Below, in pieces: positions 44,550-57,138 of a DNA stretch of 64,000 nt (position 1 is its first letter; each line of letters opens with the position of its first letter). The stretch spans positions 3,534,001-3,598,000 of the forward strand of contig CM071595.1 in NCBI GenBank assembly GCA_036435485.1, given 5' to 3'. Made by a program: the position numbers and the translations under genes. The notes beneath the pieces are model-generated. The model was not told where the DNA came from, searched no databases, and saw nothing but the letters and a program-made list of their open reading frames with translations. The stretch is from Saposhnikovia divaricata (lineage: Eukaryota > Streptophyta > Magnoliopsida > Apiales > Apiaceae).

Positions 44550-45261
44550 GGTTTAGTTTTTATAAAGAATGATGTATAAAGCAAGAATATGAAATCCGAT
44601 CTAAAAATCACCAGCTAGATTGAGAGGTCTTTTCGATCAAAGCTCGAAATATTCAGCAATTATGTGCATATGCTCTGTATATCTGAAAAATGATGTTGTT
44701 AAACACAAACAAAAACTCATCATTTATAAGGTTTCAAGGACTAGTGGGTTAGGTGAGAGCGTGACAGGTTATGTTTGAAAAATTACACCGCTCAATAATT
44801 TCTCACCTAACAACCTACTTAGCCGAAAAACATCTTATCACCGAAACCTGTCAGCCGAAAAAACATCTTATCACATAAACCTATCAGCCTATGTACACAC
44901 ACACATATACATTTATTATTTCTAATTATTGTGGATTTAAAATAACCAATCAATAATTCAAGAATTATTCCACAATAATCAGACAAACTCATAATTAAAT
45001 AAACATAAAATTAACAAAGTATCATTAATTGATATATGTCAATAAAATATTTATTTAATTATGCTACAATTGACACAATTATTTACTAACTAATTACCAT
45101 AAAATATAGCATTTATAAGCATGGTAATTAATATAGAGATAACTGTAATATGAGGACTGGATGCAAATAAATTCACAAGTCCTAAACATATGGACATTTA
45201 AAATACATGTGAACTTATAACAAATTGCAGTTATTGATTATCCAAAATTAATTAGACAGAT

Positions 45262-46693
45262 TTAACATCCCAAGTTCACCAACTAACCTGGAGAAAGTGG
45301 ATTCATCCAGAGGTTTAGTAAAGATGTCTACAATTTGTTGATCTGTGGGAATAAAATATAATACCACAGTTCCATTCATGACATGCTCTCGTAAGAAATG
45401 ATACCTGATATCAATGTGCTTAGTCCTTGTATGTTAAACTGGATTGTTGGCAATGGCAATGGCACTCGTGTTGTCGCATAGAATTAGAATTTTGTCCAAC
45501 ATGAGTCCATAGTCCTGAAGTTGATTCCTCATCCACAGGATCTGAGCACAACAACTATCTGCCGCAATGTATTCTGCTTCGGCTATCGAGGTAGATACTG
45601 AGTGTTGCTTCTTGCTGTACCAAGATACCAACCTTCTTCCTAGAAACTTACAGCTTCCAGAAGTACTTTTCCGATCAATTTTACAACCTGCGAAATCAGA
45701 ATCTGTATAGCCAACTAGGTCAAAACTTGTTCTTTTAGGGTACTAAATCCCAAGATTGGGGGTTCCCTTAAGGTATCTGAAAATACGTTTACCAGCTATA
45801 AGATGTGACTCTTTAGGGTCAGCCTGGAATCTAGCACATAAACAAGTTGCGAACATAATATCTGGTCTACTAGCAGTTAAGTATAAGAGAGAGCCGATCA
45901 TACCTTGATACTTTGTGATGTAAACTGACTTACCAGATTTGTCTTGATCAAGCTTGACAACAGTTGGCATCGGGGTCTTGGCAGTAGCTGCTTCTTCCAT
46001 CCCATACTTCTTCAGAAGATCCTTTATGTATTTTGATTGGCAGATGAAAATACCATCAGGCTTCTGAACAACTTGAAGTCCAAGGAAGAAGGACAATTCA
46101 CCCATCATGCTCATCTCGTACTTACTCTACATTAGTTTAGCAAATCTCTTGCATAGCAAATAATTAGTAGAACCAAATATTATATCATCCACATATACTT
46201 GCACTAGAATTATATCATTTTTATGCTTTTTATGAAAGAGAGTTTTGTCGATGATACCTCTTGTAAAACCATTTCCAAGTAAGAACTTGGAGAGAGTATC
46301 ATACCATGTTCGAGGGGCTTGCTTGAGAACATAGAGAGCTTTGAAGAGAAAGTACACAAAACCTTCCAATTCCTTGTCTTCGAACCCAGGGGGTTGTTCA
46401 ACATAGACTTCTTCTTCTAGATCTCCGTTCAAAAATGCACTCTTCACATCCATCTGAAAAACCTTAAAGTTGGAGTGTGCAGCAAATGCTAAGAACATCC
46501 TGATTGCTTCAAGCTTTGCAACTGGAGCATAGGTTTCATCATAATCAATTTCCTCTTCTTGAGAGTAACCCTTTGCTACCAATTGAGCCTTGTTCCTCGT
46601 AACAATACCATTTTCATCCATTTTGTTCCTAAACACCCATCTAGTGCCAATTACAGATTTATCTTTTGGTCTTGGCACCAGCTTCCATACTTT
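45262..46693 (-). pseudogene. Copia-D reverse transcriptase and RNase H
   Basis: Reverse transcriptase shows GTRWVFRNKMDENG, QMDVKSAFLNGDL, KALYVLKQAPRTWY and YVDDIIFGS, followed by MSMMGELSFFLGLQ. RNase H shows WYSKKQHSVSTSIAEAEY, LCDNTSAIAIANNPV, and beyond a TAA the KHIDIRYHFLREHV and DIFTKPLDEST ends, to about 45262. All segments share one phase. Stops near 46691, 46124, 45742 and 45431 look like CAG-to-TAG or CAA-to-TAA changes. Between 44550 and 45261 I see no coding sequence. Confidence 0.9.
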
Positions 46694-47995
46694 CTACCTT
46701 TCGAACTGATTGAGTTCTTCCTGCATTGCAGTTACCCAATCTGGATCATCTAGAGATTCATCAACCTTTTTAGGTTCAATTTGAGATAAAAATCCTGCGA
46801 AATTGCATTCATTCTGTGTTGCTCTTTTAGTCTGTACACCTGTGTCCGGTTCACCAATGATCTGTTCAAAGGGATGCGCTCTACTCCATACCCTTTGTCT
46901 CGGTAGATTTGATCTTGATGATTCCCCAAGTTCATAATTATGTTGAGTGTGGTGACTAGTAGATCCAAACTCACTGTTTGCTCCCCCTGAGCTGTTGCTT
47001 TCAGAGTTTGATGAATCGGAGTTTAATGAATCATTAGCAATAGATGCATTCTTTGATGTTTCTTCACTTGATTGGGGTTCATTTTCATCGTTCACTTGCA
47101 CCCCCTCAACATGTGCTGCAATCTGATATACTTGTATAGATTGAACAATATTGTCTGAAAGAGTATCAGAATTTTGTAGATCAACATTTATTTCTTCATT
47201 CTCAAATCTCAGCTGGTCATGTTCATCAAAATCTTCAAGTCCTGTTATCTTTTTATCATCAAAAGACATATGGATAGATTCCATTACCACTTTTGTTCTC
47301 AGATTGTAGACTCTGAATGCTTTTGTGGATAGTGGGTATCCAACAAAGATTCCTTCATCAGCTTTTAAATCAAATTTGGAAAGCTATTCTGGATGAGTCT
47401 TAAGAACAAAACACTTACATCCAAACACGAGAAAGTATTTCAGGTTCGGCTTCTTATTTTTCACCATCTCATATGGTGTTTTACCATGCTTGTTTATGAG
47501 TGTAGCATTCTGTGTGAAACAAGCAGCTTGCACAGCTTCAGCCCAGAAGTAAGTTGGCAGCTTTGCTTTATCAAGCATGGTCCTTGCAGTTTCTATGAGA
47601 ATCCTGTTCTTTCTCTCTACTACTCCATTTTGTTGTGGAGTTCCAGGTGTAGAGAATTCTTGCTTTCCATTTTCTTTACAAAACTCTTCCATGGCTACAT
47701 TCTTGAACTTAGTGCCATTATCACTCCTTATGATTTTCATTGTATTCTTAGATCCTTTGTCCAGTTGTCTGACATGCTCTGTTAAGATTGATGTAGTTTC
47801 TTCTTTCTTGTGCATGAAATACACCCATGTATATCTGGTGTATTCATCAACAATAACCAAAACATATTTTTTCTTTCCAATAGACATTATATTTATTGGA
47901 CCAAATAAATCAACATGCAATAAGTGATATGGCTCAAGAATTGAGAATTCAGTCTTAATTTTGAATGAGGTTTCCTTTGTTTTGCCTTCTGACAT
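46694..47995 (-). pseudogene. Copia-D integrase and linker
   Basis: Integrase shows LLHVDLFGPINIMSI, KIIRSDNGTKFKN and NGVVERKNRILIETART, the D, D and E core, then KPNLKYFLVFGCKCFVL. A TAG at 47384-47386 (expected Gln) is followed in the same phase by an acidic and Ser/Asn-rich linker (SLNSDSSNSESNSSGG) leading to the reverse transcriptase. Phase differs from the protease frame, so a frameshift lies near 47990. Confidence 0.9.
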
Positions 47996-48519
47996 GAGTC
48001 ACATAGGCCATCTGGAGTAAAAACTGATTTGGGTAATCCTCTCACAAGATCTTTCTTCACTAGCTCATTAATGTTGTTGAAATTCAGATGAGAAAGTCTC
48101 TTGTAACTTTCTTCAATTGATGCTCTACTCAGTAGATAGATTTCAGAGCCATCAGAGTTTGTTGAAAGCTTGGCTTCATAAATGTTACCATGCCTGTATC
48201 CCATCAGAACAACTTTGCCTGTAGATTTGCTTATAACTTCACAGTGTTCTTCAAATAAATCCACATGATAACCTCTATCACAGATTTGACTCACACTTAG
48301 CAGATTATGTTTGAGTCCTGAGACTAGAGCTACAGTTTCAATGATGACATTCCCAAGATTGATATTGCCATATCCCAGAGTCCTTCCTATGTTGCCATCT
48401 CCATAAGAAACACTTGGGTCAGCTTTCTTCATAAATTCTGATAGCAGGGCTTTATTTCCAGTCATGTGTCCTGAGAATCCACTGTCCTGAACAAGGATAT
48501 TTTTCCCGTTACCCTGCAA
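47893..48519 (-). pseudogene. Copia-D protease and pre-integrase
   Basis: About 208 residues. Protease motif DSGFSGHMTGNKAL has Phe where the family usually has Cys and retains D-S-G. Then YGDGNIGRTLGYGNI, VSGLKHNLLSVSQ, a RLSHLNFNNINELV pre-integrase, and CDSCQKAKQRK zinc ligands. The frame shifts just after that. A short gag-protease spacer lies at 48532-48714. Confidence 0.88.
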
Positions 48520-49037
48520 TCACAAAAACCACTAATGATTAGTTTTAAGGACCCAGACTTGCTTGGACCCTTTGGCCTTATTAAGTTTGTTAGCTTTTGC
48601 AGCAGAAGTCTTATCAGAGTTTGTGCTAACATTCTTTTTATCAGAGTTTATACATGTAGAATCAATCTTGAATTTATTCAAAGAGGGTTTAAGTTCATAA
48701 TAATCATAATACAAATTATGATACTCTTTGCATGTATAAATAGAATGCCAAATACTGCCACAGTGAAAATAAGGATTCTATGGCTTAAATCTAACTGAAC
48801 CACTCTTAACTCCTGACTTAGGAGGTATAGAGTTTATATTTTTATTCTTCCTGCAAAAAGTAGCAAGATGGTTAGGATTTCCACAGTTGTGACATTTCTT
48901 CCTAGGAGCATTGGGAATAGGTATATAGTTATTGCTTTTATTTATGCCTACCTTTCCATTTCTGTTTTCCTAGGTTCTTTTACATTGTTCACTCCTTTTA
49001 TCTCCTTTAGCTTGTGTTTAAGCTGTTTCTGAGACAT

Positions 49038-50116
49038 TTAGTCAATATTTAATGATTTGACTTCATCCTGTTTTGGATTGTCAGATTTTGGTACAAACCT
49101 CATAGGATTAATTTTGGGCTTTGCAGCCCTTTCAGTAAATATAGGTTTAGAGGTCTCAGCTTCTAAGTTGGCAGTTTTCTTTTTATTAGTGTAACCTAGA
49201 CCTTGTTTCCAACAACCATTCTCTAAGATACTCTGAGTAGTTTTACCAGAGTTAGTCCAAGTTTTAATAATGTTTCTTTCTTTAGCAAGTTCAGATTCAA
49301 GATAAGCATGCTTTTTCAATAATTCAGTTTTAACAATAATAGCATCATCTCTCTCTTTCTGAATTTTTAACATCTGGACTAATTCTAATTCTAGATAGTC
49401 TTTTCTCTTTCTAAGGTCTAGACTTTCAGATTTTATTCTTTCATTTTCTAAAGTCTGATCTCTGTAGCTAACATGCAAGTTTTTAAGAAAGAGTCTTAAC
49501 TCAGATATTTCAGTAGTATCAAAAGCTAGAGTAGAGTGAGGTACCTTGGTCTCAGTAGCTTCAAAGATACTATCAGCATTTGCCATTAAGGCATAGTTCA
49601 CCTCATCTTCAGAGTCTGAAGTGTCAGCCTAGTCCTTCTTCTTTGTGATGTAAGCTTGACCTTTATCAGCTTTGGATTTCTTGCACTCATGTGCAAAATG
49701 TCCTTTCTCACCACAATTATAGCATTTGATCTTGGACTTGTCCACTTTCCCAGACCTACCTTCCTTTCCCTCAGCTTTTCTGAAATTCTTCTTTTCGGAA
49801 TTTGAATCTCTTCGTGTGAACTTCTTTCCTTTCCTGAAGTTCTTGTAAGCCATCTTCTTGAAGCTTTTTACCATCAGGGCTGCAAGTTGTATCATCTCAG
49901 CATCACTGCCATCATCATCAGAGTCTGTGTGATTGTCAGAGTTTGAGTCATCATCAAAGTTTGATGACTCAGTATCAGACTTTGTAATAAGAGCCTTTCC
50001 ATTGGATTGACTCTTTTCAAAGTAACTTCTTTAGAAGCTTTCTCCTCAACTTTAAGAGCAATTGACTTGGGCATGCCTCCATGCCTCTTGCTTCTTTGTT
50101 CCATCTCAAGCTCATG
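49038..50116 (-). pseudogene. Copia-D gag, middle and C-terminal part
   Basis: Three frames cover it: 49892-50104 with LEMEQRSKRHGGMPKSIALK, 49629-49895 with a CCHC knuckle CYNCGEKGHFAHEC, and 49038-49601 with a long heptad-rich stretch (LELELVQMLKIQKERDD, YLESELAKERNIIK) that looks like a coiled coil. Coiled-coil gag extensions are typical for Sireviruses. Two frameshifts and a stop separate these pieces. The upper end is the target duplication TCATG of the solo LTR, and the frame resumes at 53532. Confidence 0.87.
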
Positions 50117-52406
50117 TGTAATAACCCTAACTTTAGAGAGGCTACAGTGCCCAAATGAATAGTGATCTTGAGGAATCCAGGGAAATGGTGTGTAGGTACT
50201 CTATATTAGGGATGGAAAATGAGTAAACAGAAACCATATTAGTGTTGTACATTGAAAATAAGTGACTCGAAATGACGATGGATTTTAGAAATTCCTGAAT
50301 TTTGATTTTGAGGATTTTGAGCTCGAACGAACTTCTATATCTTGGATATTAAGGAGTATAGAAATACTAAAGGAATTATATATTGTGGAATTAGTGAATT
50401 TAAGTTAAACCAAGGGATTATTAAGTTAAGAGAAAACCAAAGGAAATTGGTTTTGTAAATGATTTCGGAAACCACTGAGATAATGAGGTATACTCGAAAC
50501 GAACCACGATTAAACGAGTTAGGAAACCAATATTAATAAAATAACAAGGATTATATCACATTAGTAATTACCAAGATTATTAGCATTTTACCTAGGAAAA
50601 TCAAGAAAGGAATAAAAGGATGCATCCAATGACATCATCCTTTGCATCATCTTCCACTAACACAAATTAAGGGCAAATTAGTCTTTAAACCATGGGATTT
50701 TTCTACTAAACTCTAGAACTCTAAAGATTAGATGACAAGATGAGATAGGATCAAAACAAACAAAAAGAAACTCTCCCCCATTTCCAAAAGCTCCATTCGA
50801 ATTTTACAAAAAAAAAAAGAGAAAACAAAAATCAAAACCCTAGCTCTCTTCAATATTAAATCAAGGGATAAATCATGGGTGTTCTTGGAGGTTAGGAAGG
50901 ATCATATACAAAGTTTTCAAAGCCAATCATCATCATCTTCATAGGTAATAAAATCATTCAAGTACTTGATGAATAGTAGTGAATAGTAAAACCTTAGAAC
51001 TAACTTTGTTTTTATGGATCTTTTAGTTGATTCAAGCTAAGATAAGGTTGTTTAAGGATATACCAAGGTTTATTAAGGATCTTTAAAGCTTCAAGAAGGT
51101 ATAAACACTCTTTCCCCTTTTTATATTATGATGGATATTGTTGGTTTAGTGATTAAGTGATGTGAAGATCAAGATTATGATGTTATATGTGTTTGTAAAT
51201 GGTTTGAGTTAAATATGGAAGTGTTTGGAATTGTAACCATGGCTGGTGAAGAAGACCACATGGTGTAGGTGATGATTGTTATGGTTGATAATTGATTTGG
51301 AGGAGTTGGATTTATGGAAAGTACGAAAATATAGCCGTTATAATGTCCGTTTTTCCTTAGAACTACAAACTGCCCTGTTTTGTGACCCCTGTATTTGTAC
51401 GGTACCTCACTGCCTAGGTTACCAATTGACCATGAAATGATAGAGCTTAGTTCATAGATCGTTTTGATATAAGGTGCGTTAAAATCTGATGAACGGTTTA
51501 GGAGAAAAGTCAGTTTTAGTGAAAGACGTTCGAAAACCGAGAAACCGTAAATGTATCAAACTTGAGGTTACAATTACCATACTTTAACATTGTTAAAAGT
51601 CACGAAATTTTGGGATATGGTAGTAGTGTGGTCAAAGAACTATTTCCAGTTGACCTTACATTAAAATTCGAAATTTAAAAATTATAAGAAATTCTGCAGT
51701 CGAGTGTGGTCGTTAAGGGAAATGGTGAAAACCCCTGAAACTTCGATTAAGGTTTTAAATGGCTAAGTTCTTGAACCTTTGGGGTAAGAGGAATACGTTA
51801 AACATATATTAAAGTTTCAAAAGGTAATGTTATACAAGAGTGTAGTGAGTAAGAGATGTGGTTCTAACGACGATTCTTTTGTGTTTATAGAAACTCCAGA
51901 AGAGGGACGAGCCATACCGTCAGGATACCGAAACCGAGGCAAGATTTCTTCTATCCTTACTTGTAAAACTACTTATCTTCACAAAGAAACTTGATTTCAT
52001 GGAATATATATGTGATGCTATTATTACTATCTGGTGAAGAAATTGTCTTCCTTGAGTATTGATTCTGAAAGAAGGGTATACGAAGATGTATATCAATATG
52101 ACTATGAGTACGAAAATGTATATGAATATGGATATGAGTATGAGATGGATATGTATAGAGATGATTATGCATGAAGTGAACATGCCTTATGATTAAAAGT
52201 AAATAAAAGAATGGTATCAGTTGTTATCTAGGGTTATATAATTTATAATATTTTGCTAAAGATATTCTTTTTAAATATCAGTGGTTTAATAAATAATAAT
52301 TGATTATTATTTACTACCCTTAAAATAGATGGAATATTTTATGAATATAAAAGTATATTTGATTTCTGAATATGAAAGAGAGGTCTGGATCATAATCAAA
52401 GCATTA

Positions 52407-52469
<63 letters not shown>

Positions 52470-53531
52470 ATAGAAGTAATGTGCGAGAATGGAAATGATA
52501 TGAGAGAATGATATGTGGAAATGAAAGCGAGAAAATGGAAATGTGGAATGATATTTTGAAAAGGGATTAATGATGTGATAAAAAGGGGGATTGCAACAGA
52601 CTTGCGTAAGTGACTGTGTCAGGGCTGTGTGCGACACAGTCCAGCATTTATTATTTTTATTACGGCACGAAGATGCCAAGGGAGGATGTTAGCAGGTGGC
52701 CTTCCTCCAGGGATGATCTTCATTCCTTCTACCGGTAGTAAAAAAGAGAGCAGGTACGATTAGGCGACTGATCATCGTCCGAACGTATCAGTCGACAGCA
52801 GATATCCCCAATGTTTTTGAAAAGAAAGTGTAGACAATGGTTTCAGATTTCTATACTGAAAACAGAATAATGATACGAGATGATGGAATTATGGTTACAG
52901 ATGAAGAAAAACTGATATTATATTAATTTAGATTTCTGTCTTATAACAGTAAGTGGATAATGTATTATTAAATAAGAGCTTTATTCTTCCTTAAGGATTT
53001 TAATTGTTTTTCTGCTATTATATATGCATATACATATATGTATACCTGTTCACATTCTAAATTCTAGGTTACAATATTATCTTGCTGAGCTATTATAGCT
53101 CACTCTTGCTACTTATGTATATAGCAGCTAGGTCCCATGCCGATACTACGTACCACACCCCGCAAGAGGGTAAGGGAAAGGCGACCTTTTGAGCGAGTGC
53201 TGGCGACCATCCCCGAGGTAGTGATAAGCGAAGGGGCTTAGTATACTTATGTAAATTAAGTGTGTAAGTTGTAATAAACTTTGGTTGTTGAAATGCTTCC
53301 TGTAGAAGCTTTGTTCAACAATGTACTTAGTAAATTCTGGGCTTGTAATAACTGTTAACTTTAAACTTTTAAATATTGTGGATGTTGTTCTATGAGCATA
53401 TGACTGGTGTGTGTGTGTATTAGTGTGGGGTCAACTGCTTACTTAAAAAAAAGACTACAGAGATATTGATATTGATCGGAAATTGGACCTTGACGGCCCG
53501 GATCCTTGACCCCGGATCTCGGGGCGTCACA
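50117..53531. mobile_element. Large solo LTR in Copia-D gag
   Basis: A 3,415-bp segment beginning TGTAATAACC and ending GGGGCGTCACA, with an exact duplication TCATG (50112-50116 and 53532-53536). On the minus strand the ends read TGTGACGCCCCGAG...GGTTATTACA. Gag reads through when it is removed (LKTHD joined to ELEMEQRSK). No protein domain is seen. The size and terminal sequence suggest a solo LTR of a large Ty3/gypsy (Tekay/Del-like). Orientation is uncertain. Confidence 0.88.
52409..52466. repeat. (AT)n microsatellite
   Basis: About 29 perfect AT dinucleotides inside the solo LTR. Confidence 0.98.
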
Positions 53532-54190
53532 TCATGAGTCTTGAGCATTCCATAGATTTCATCAAGAGACATGTCTTCCAGATCATAATTGTCTCTGATG
53601 GTATTGGCCTTTAAATCCCACTTCTCAGGAAGAGCCAACAAGAATTTTAGATTAGAGTCTTCAAGATTATACTCCTTATCTACCTGTGACAAATCATTCA
53701 GTAATTTCAGGAATCTGTCATATAGATCTATTAATGACTCATCAGACTTCGAGTCAAAGTGCTCGTACTCCTGTGTGAGTATTGTTCTCCTGTTCTTCTT
53801 GATGGCTTTGGTTCCTTAACATCTGACTTCCAAAGCATCCCAAATCTCCTTAGCAATTTTGCATCCAATGACCCTGTTAGACATAACATTGTCAAAAGCG
53901 CTATGTAATAAATGCCTTACCTTGGCATCCTTGCTAATAGAGGAGATATCTTCAGGAGTGTAGTCTTTCTTCTCCTTTGGAATCGTTTTCTGTTCTTCTT
54001 TATCAACTGCAACAGACAATTTGGTCGGCTTATGTGGACCATCATGGATTCTGTCTAAGTACTCTGGATCTGTAGCCTCCAGAAACATTTCCATCTTCAC
54101 CTTCCATATGGGATATTCTGATGCCCTGAGTATTGGAACTCTGATTGATTCATATCTGCTTGTTGTTGGAGTTTGTATTTTCTCTATCAT
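53532..54190 (-). pseudogene. Copia-D gag N-terminal part
   Basis: ATG at 54190 starts MIEKIQTPTTSRYESIRVPI, then PIWKVKMEMFLEATDPEYLD, KDAKVRHLLHSAFDNVMSNR and KEIWDALEVRC, the Copia gag body. A TAA around 53817 breaks the frame. A second piece (53420-53692) continues with LKFLLALPEKWDLKA and DEIYGMLKTHD, where the solo LTR begins. Residues past LKTHD in that frame belong to the LTR. Confidence 0.88.
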
Positions 54191-54250
54191 GATTGTATAG
54201 CTTTTTGGATCTTAAATGTTGTATAATAACAGAGTTGCTCTGATACCAAT

Positions 54251-55153
54251 TGTTAGGTCCGTAATAACGTAGAAGGGGGGTTGAATGCGTTATTCTAAAA
54301 ATATTTCAATTTTTGATGTGGATATGAGATCAAAAATACTGAATCGAAATAACACAACTGTTTGGGAAATATCTTTGAATAGATAAAACCCGGAGGTTTG
54401 TTACACAATCTAATCCTATGGATCAGCTACAAAATCAAACACTCCTAAGGATAGTTTAGGCACGAGGATCTTCTACCTGACACTTCCCGAAAGCGGGCTA
54501 AGCCGTCTTTCCTACTAGATGGACTATCTAGCAGCTTACACAGAGAAGATATAAGAGAGAGAAGAGAAAGTTGTGTGTTGAGGTGTGTTTTGAAATGAAA
54601 TACAACAGACCTATTTATAGATTATAGAAAGTCATTATTTGACACTATTCCAACAACCCCCAAATAGTAACCGAGCACTTTTCCAACAACCCCCAAATAG
54701 TTACCGGACACTATTTCACCAATCCCAAATAGTAACCGGGCACTAGTACACCAACTCCAAATAGTAACCGTGCATAGTAACCATGCATAGTAAATTTGCA
54801 TAGTAACTGCGCATAGTAATACTATTTTTGTATTGTGCTTCTTTCTTCTGTTTTATTCTGCTGTTTTAATTCATCTCTGAAAATAATTCAAGTACTAGAT
54901 TAATTTAATTATTTATTATAAATAATTAATTAATGTGTTACTTATTTAATTTTCAGAGAGTAAATTAATTTTTGACAATACCTTGAAATATTATGTCTGT
55001 CCTTGATCGTCAATAGGCTTTGGCAATTCTTTCTGTAAATTAATGTGTTGATCCTTCTCGTATGTGCTGACACTTAGTGCGCTGGTCTGGTTCACAAGTG
55101 ACTAGCACTGATCTTGATCTTCACACCTTCGTTACATTACATTATGCTTTACA
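54251..55153 (-). repeat. Copia-D 5' LTR, with an internal deletion
   Basis: A 903-bp partner of 41040-42180 with the same ends. It keeps the 32-34-bp tandem array at about 54643-54770 but lacks about 240 bp near its right end. On the minus strand that is the start of U3, so this 5' LTR has lost part of its upstream promoter region. Confidence 0.9.
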
Positions 55154-55158
55154 TTCAT

Positions 55159-56483
55159 GATATCGTCAGCTTTAATATACCTGTCGGCCCTTCGTTGGAG
55201 CTCAGCAATATTCTCAGGGGGGATGTTTCGCTAATGATCTTTTAAAGAAGAGATCAGTAGTTCCATGCTCTAGGGCTATTGGCCACATTGTTTTCCAAGT
55301 CAGTGATATTCAGTGTCTCCTTAGTGAATGGCTTGAGGTAATCCCTCAGATTCTCGTTCTTTCCATGTACCACATACATAAGAGACGCAGAGCTTTTCTC
55401 ATGAACTCTTCCGCTAATGAATTGGCTGACAAAAGCGGCACTCAACTCCTTAAAAGAGCCAATCGAATTTGCAGGCAGCCGGCTATACCATCTTTGAGCC
55501 ATGCCCGACAATTTTTGAGGAAACGCCCTACAACTTAGAGCATCACTTGCAGGCTACAATAGCAATGCGTTTGAGAACGTCCTGGTGTGATTTACGAGAT
55601 CACCCGTTCCATCATAAACCTTAATTTTCGGCATCGTGAACTTCTTAGAAATACGAGCATTCATCACCTCCTCAGTAAACGGGGGTGTGGGATCATCAGG
55701 ATCTCCGAGTGGCAACAAATCTTTGGGGTTACCCCTAGGGGTTTCCATCCTTGTTGTTCTTCCAGTTGGGGCATCAACCCTTTTATGTCTCCTTGAGGAC
55801 CTCTCCAAATCGACAAAGGGAATCCCTTCTGAAGTCGGATGAGGTCGATTCTGATTCCGTCTCGCCTGCTCTCTCACCATGTCATCCTTTAGCTTTAAGA
55901 TCTTGGCCTCATGAGCCTTGATTCTTTCAGCAGTTGTCAAAAGGGGTCCATCATGGATTGTTTGTCTCCTCCTTTGAGGTTCTCTACTCGCACGTCGCCT
56001 TCTTGGGGCTTCATCACGATCATCGTCCTCAGATGACGAGTCGTCAGTATAGAGGCCAGAGTAATCATCATATTCTTGATCAGGGCCCAAGCCTCTAATG
56101 TAAGGTGGGTGGTATGGCTCATGTATCTGTAGGGCATGGCCACTTGGTCCCCCTCCTCGAGTGTTTAGATGGTAGTTAGGCAGCCCATACATGGGATTGG
56201 TACTTGCAGGAAGGTCGGTGATAGAGATCTGTGCTCCGGAAGGAAAAGGACGATTAGCCAAGGGAGTGACCACCATCTGAAGAGATTTGGTCTCTTGATT
56301 TGAGTGGACGACCACGGGTAGTGTTCTCTCAATTTGGGGAGTCATCCCTGTAGGTTGAGAAACTTGAGGCTGAGTGGTTGTCTGAGTTAATGGGGGTACA
56401 GACCCTTGTTCAGTGACGACAGACGGATCGGAGGTGATATTAGTTGCCTCGATTGAGACTGTTGTTCTTCGTGTTTGAACCAT
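55159..56483 (-). pseudogene. Gypsy-A gag, N-terminal part
   Basis: ATG at 56483 starts MVQTRRTTVSIEATN, followed by a Pro/Gln-rich, then an acidic region (DDSSSEDDDRDEAPRRRR) and FTMPKIKVYDGTGDLVNHTR, the start of the Ty3 gag core. A break near 55530 leads to MAQRWYSRLPANSIGSFKELS in a second frame. That frame stops near 55254 because of an extra C in a CCCCCC run, and the reading continues as ADRYIKADDIM up to Copia-D. Gag binds and packages RNA. Confidence 0.87.
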
Positions 56484-56515
56484 GGTTAATGTGGCATCCC
56501 ACAGATGGCGCCAAA

Positions 56516-57138
56516 TGTTGTGGAATAAAAACTAGGTTATTGAATTGTATTTAATGCCAGGGTTCGTGAGTTTCATGCTTTAATGGTTGTTTCCGTGTTC
56601 GAGACTAGTCGGTCCTCACAGAGTGCCTACGTATCTCGTTATTGAGAATCAAGCCAAGACGTAGTTCTTGGTGTTGCCCTCGGGGGCTATGGCGGCAAGG
56701 GCACACCAAGGACGTAATGGCTTGTATGTCCTTATTCGAGGATTAAGCCAACGACGTAAGTGACGTATTGAGCTATGCCCAAAAACGTAGTTCTGAGAAT
56801 GAGGGGTCAGGCCCTTATATAGGCTGCGGGAGCCTTAGAATCATAGTAGGATTTGGAGACTTGGTGGGCAAGCCACCGCCTTGAGGAAGGTTCTAGACTC
56901 CTTCCTTGTAGGAGTCTGTTTCCATGTTGAGTTTGTTGCCTTTGGGGGCTACTCATAAAGATATTGTTTCCTTGTCTGACTCTTGTTGCTGAGTTGTTTA
57001 TCACCCTTAATATTAATTACGAAATTAATATTTAATTAGGGTTTTGGGCCTCGTTAATGGGCTTCATATCTGGACCAAGCTGGATCTAATTAATGCAACA
57101 TTAAATGCGTCTTTAGGGCTTATTTTTAGCCCATATCA
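56516..57138 (-). repeat. Gypsy-A 5' LTR
   Basis: A 623-bp LTR, partner of 26190-26810. On the minus strand it is followed by TTTGGCGCCATCTGTGGG at 56515-56498, the primer-site region. Confidence 0.92.

Larger units (their letters stand above)
41040..55153 (-). mobile_element. Ty1/copia retrotransposon, Sirevirus-like (Copia-D)
   Basis: Minus-strand element in Gypsy-A with an exact duplication TTCAT (41035-41039 and 55154-55158). LTRs are 41040-42180 and 54251-55153. The primer site is TGGTATCAGAGC two bases after the 5' LTR, and the polypurine tract AATAGGGGGAGA precedes the 3' LTR. It has a gag with coiled coil and zinc knuckle, pol, and a long extra frame between pol and the 3' LTR, which fits the SIRE/Maximus group. 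A 3.4-kb solo LTR interrupts gag. Many stops inactivate it. Confidence 0.92.
26190..57138 (-). mobile_element. Ty3/gypsy retrotransposon, Tat-like, non-autonomous (Gypsy-A)
   Basis: Minus-strand Gypsy inserted in the 3' LTR of Copia-A. LTRs are 26190-26810 and 56516-57138. Target duplications AAATC and AAATT differ by one base. On the minus strand the 5' LTR is followed by TTTGGCGCCATCTGTGGG, the typical plant Gypsy primer-site region. The 3' LTR is preceded by the polypurine tract GTTGGGGGGCAAA. Coding content is gag and protease only. I find no reverse transcriptase or integrase core. About 3.7 kb of tandem-repeat-rich DNA lies before the 3' LTR. Copia-C and Copia-D are nested in its gag. 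Confidence 0.9.

Noticed and set aside
51969..52679. His/Ile/Tyr-repeat frames over and near the AT microsatellite
   Set aside because: Explained by ATGAGTATGAATATG-like repeats and (AT)n, without any conserved domain.
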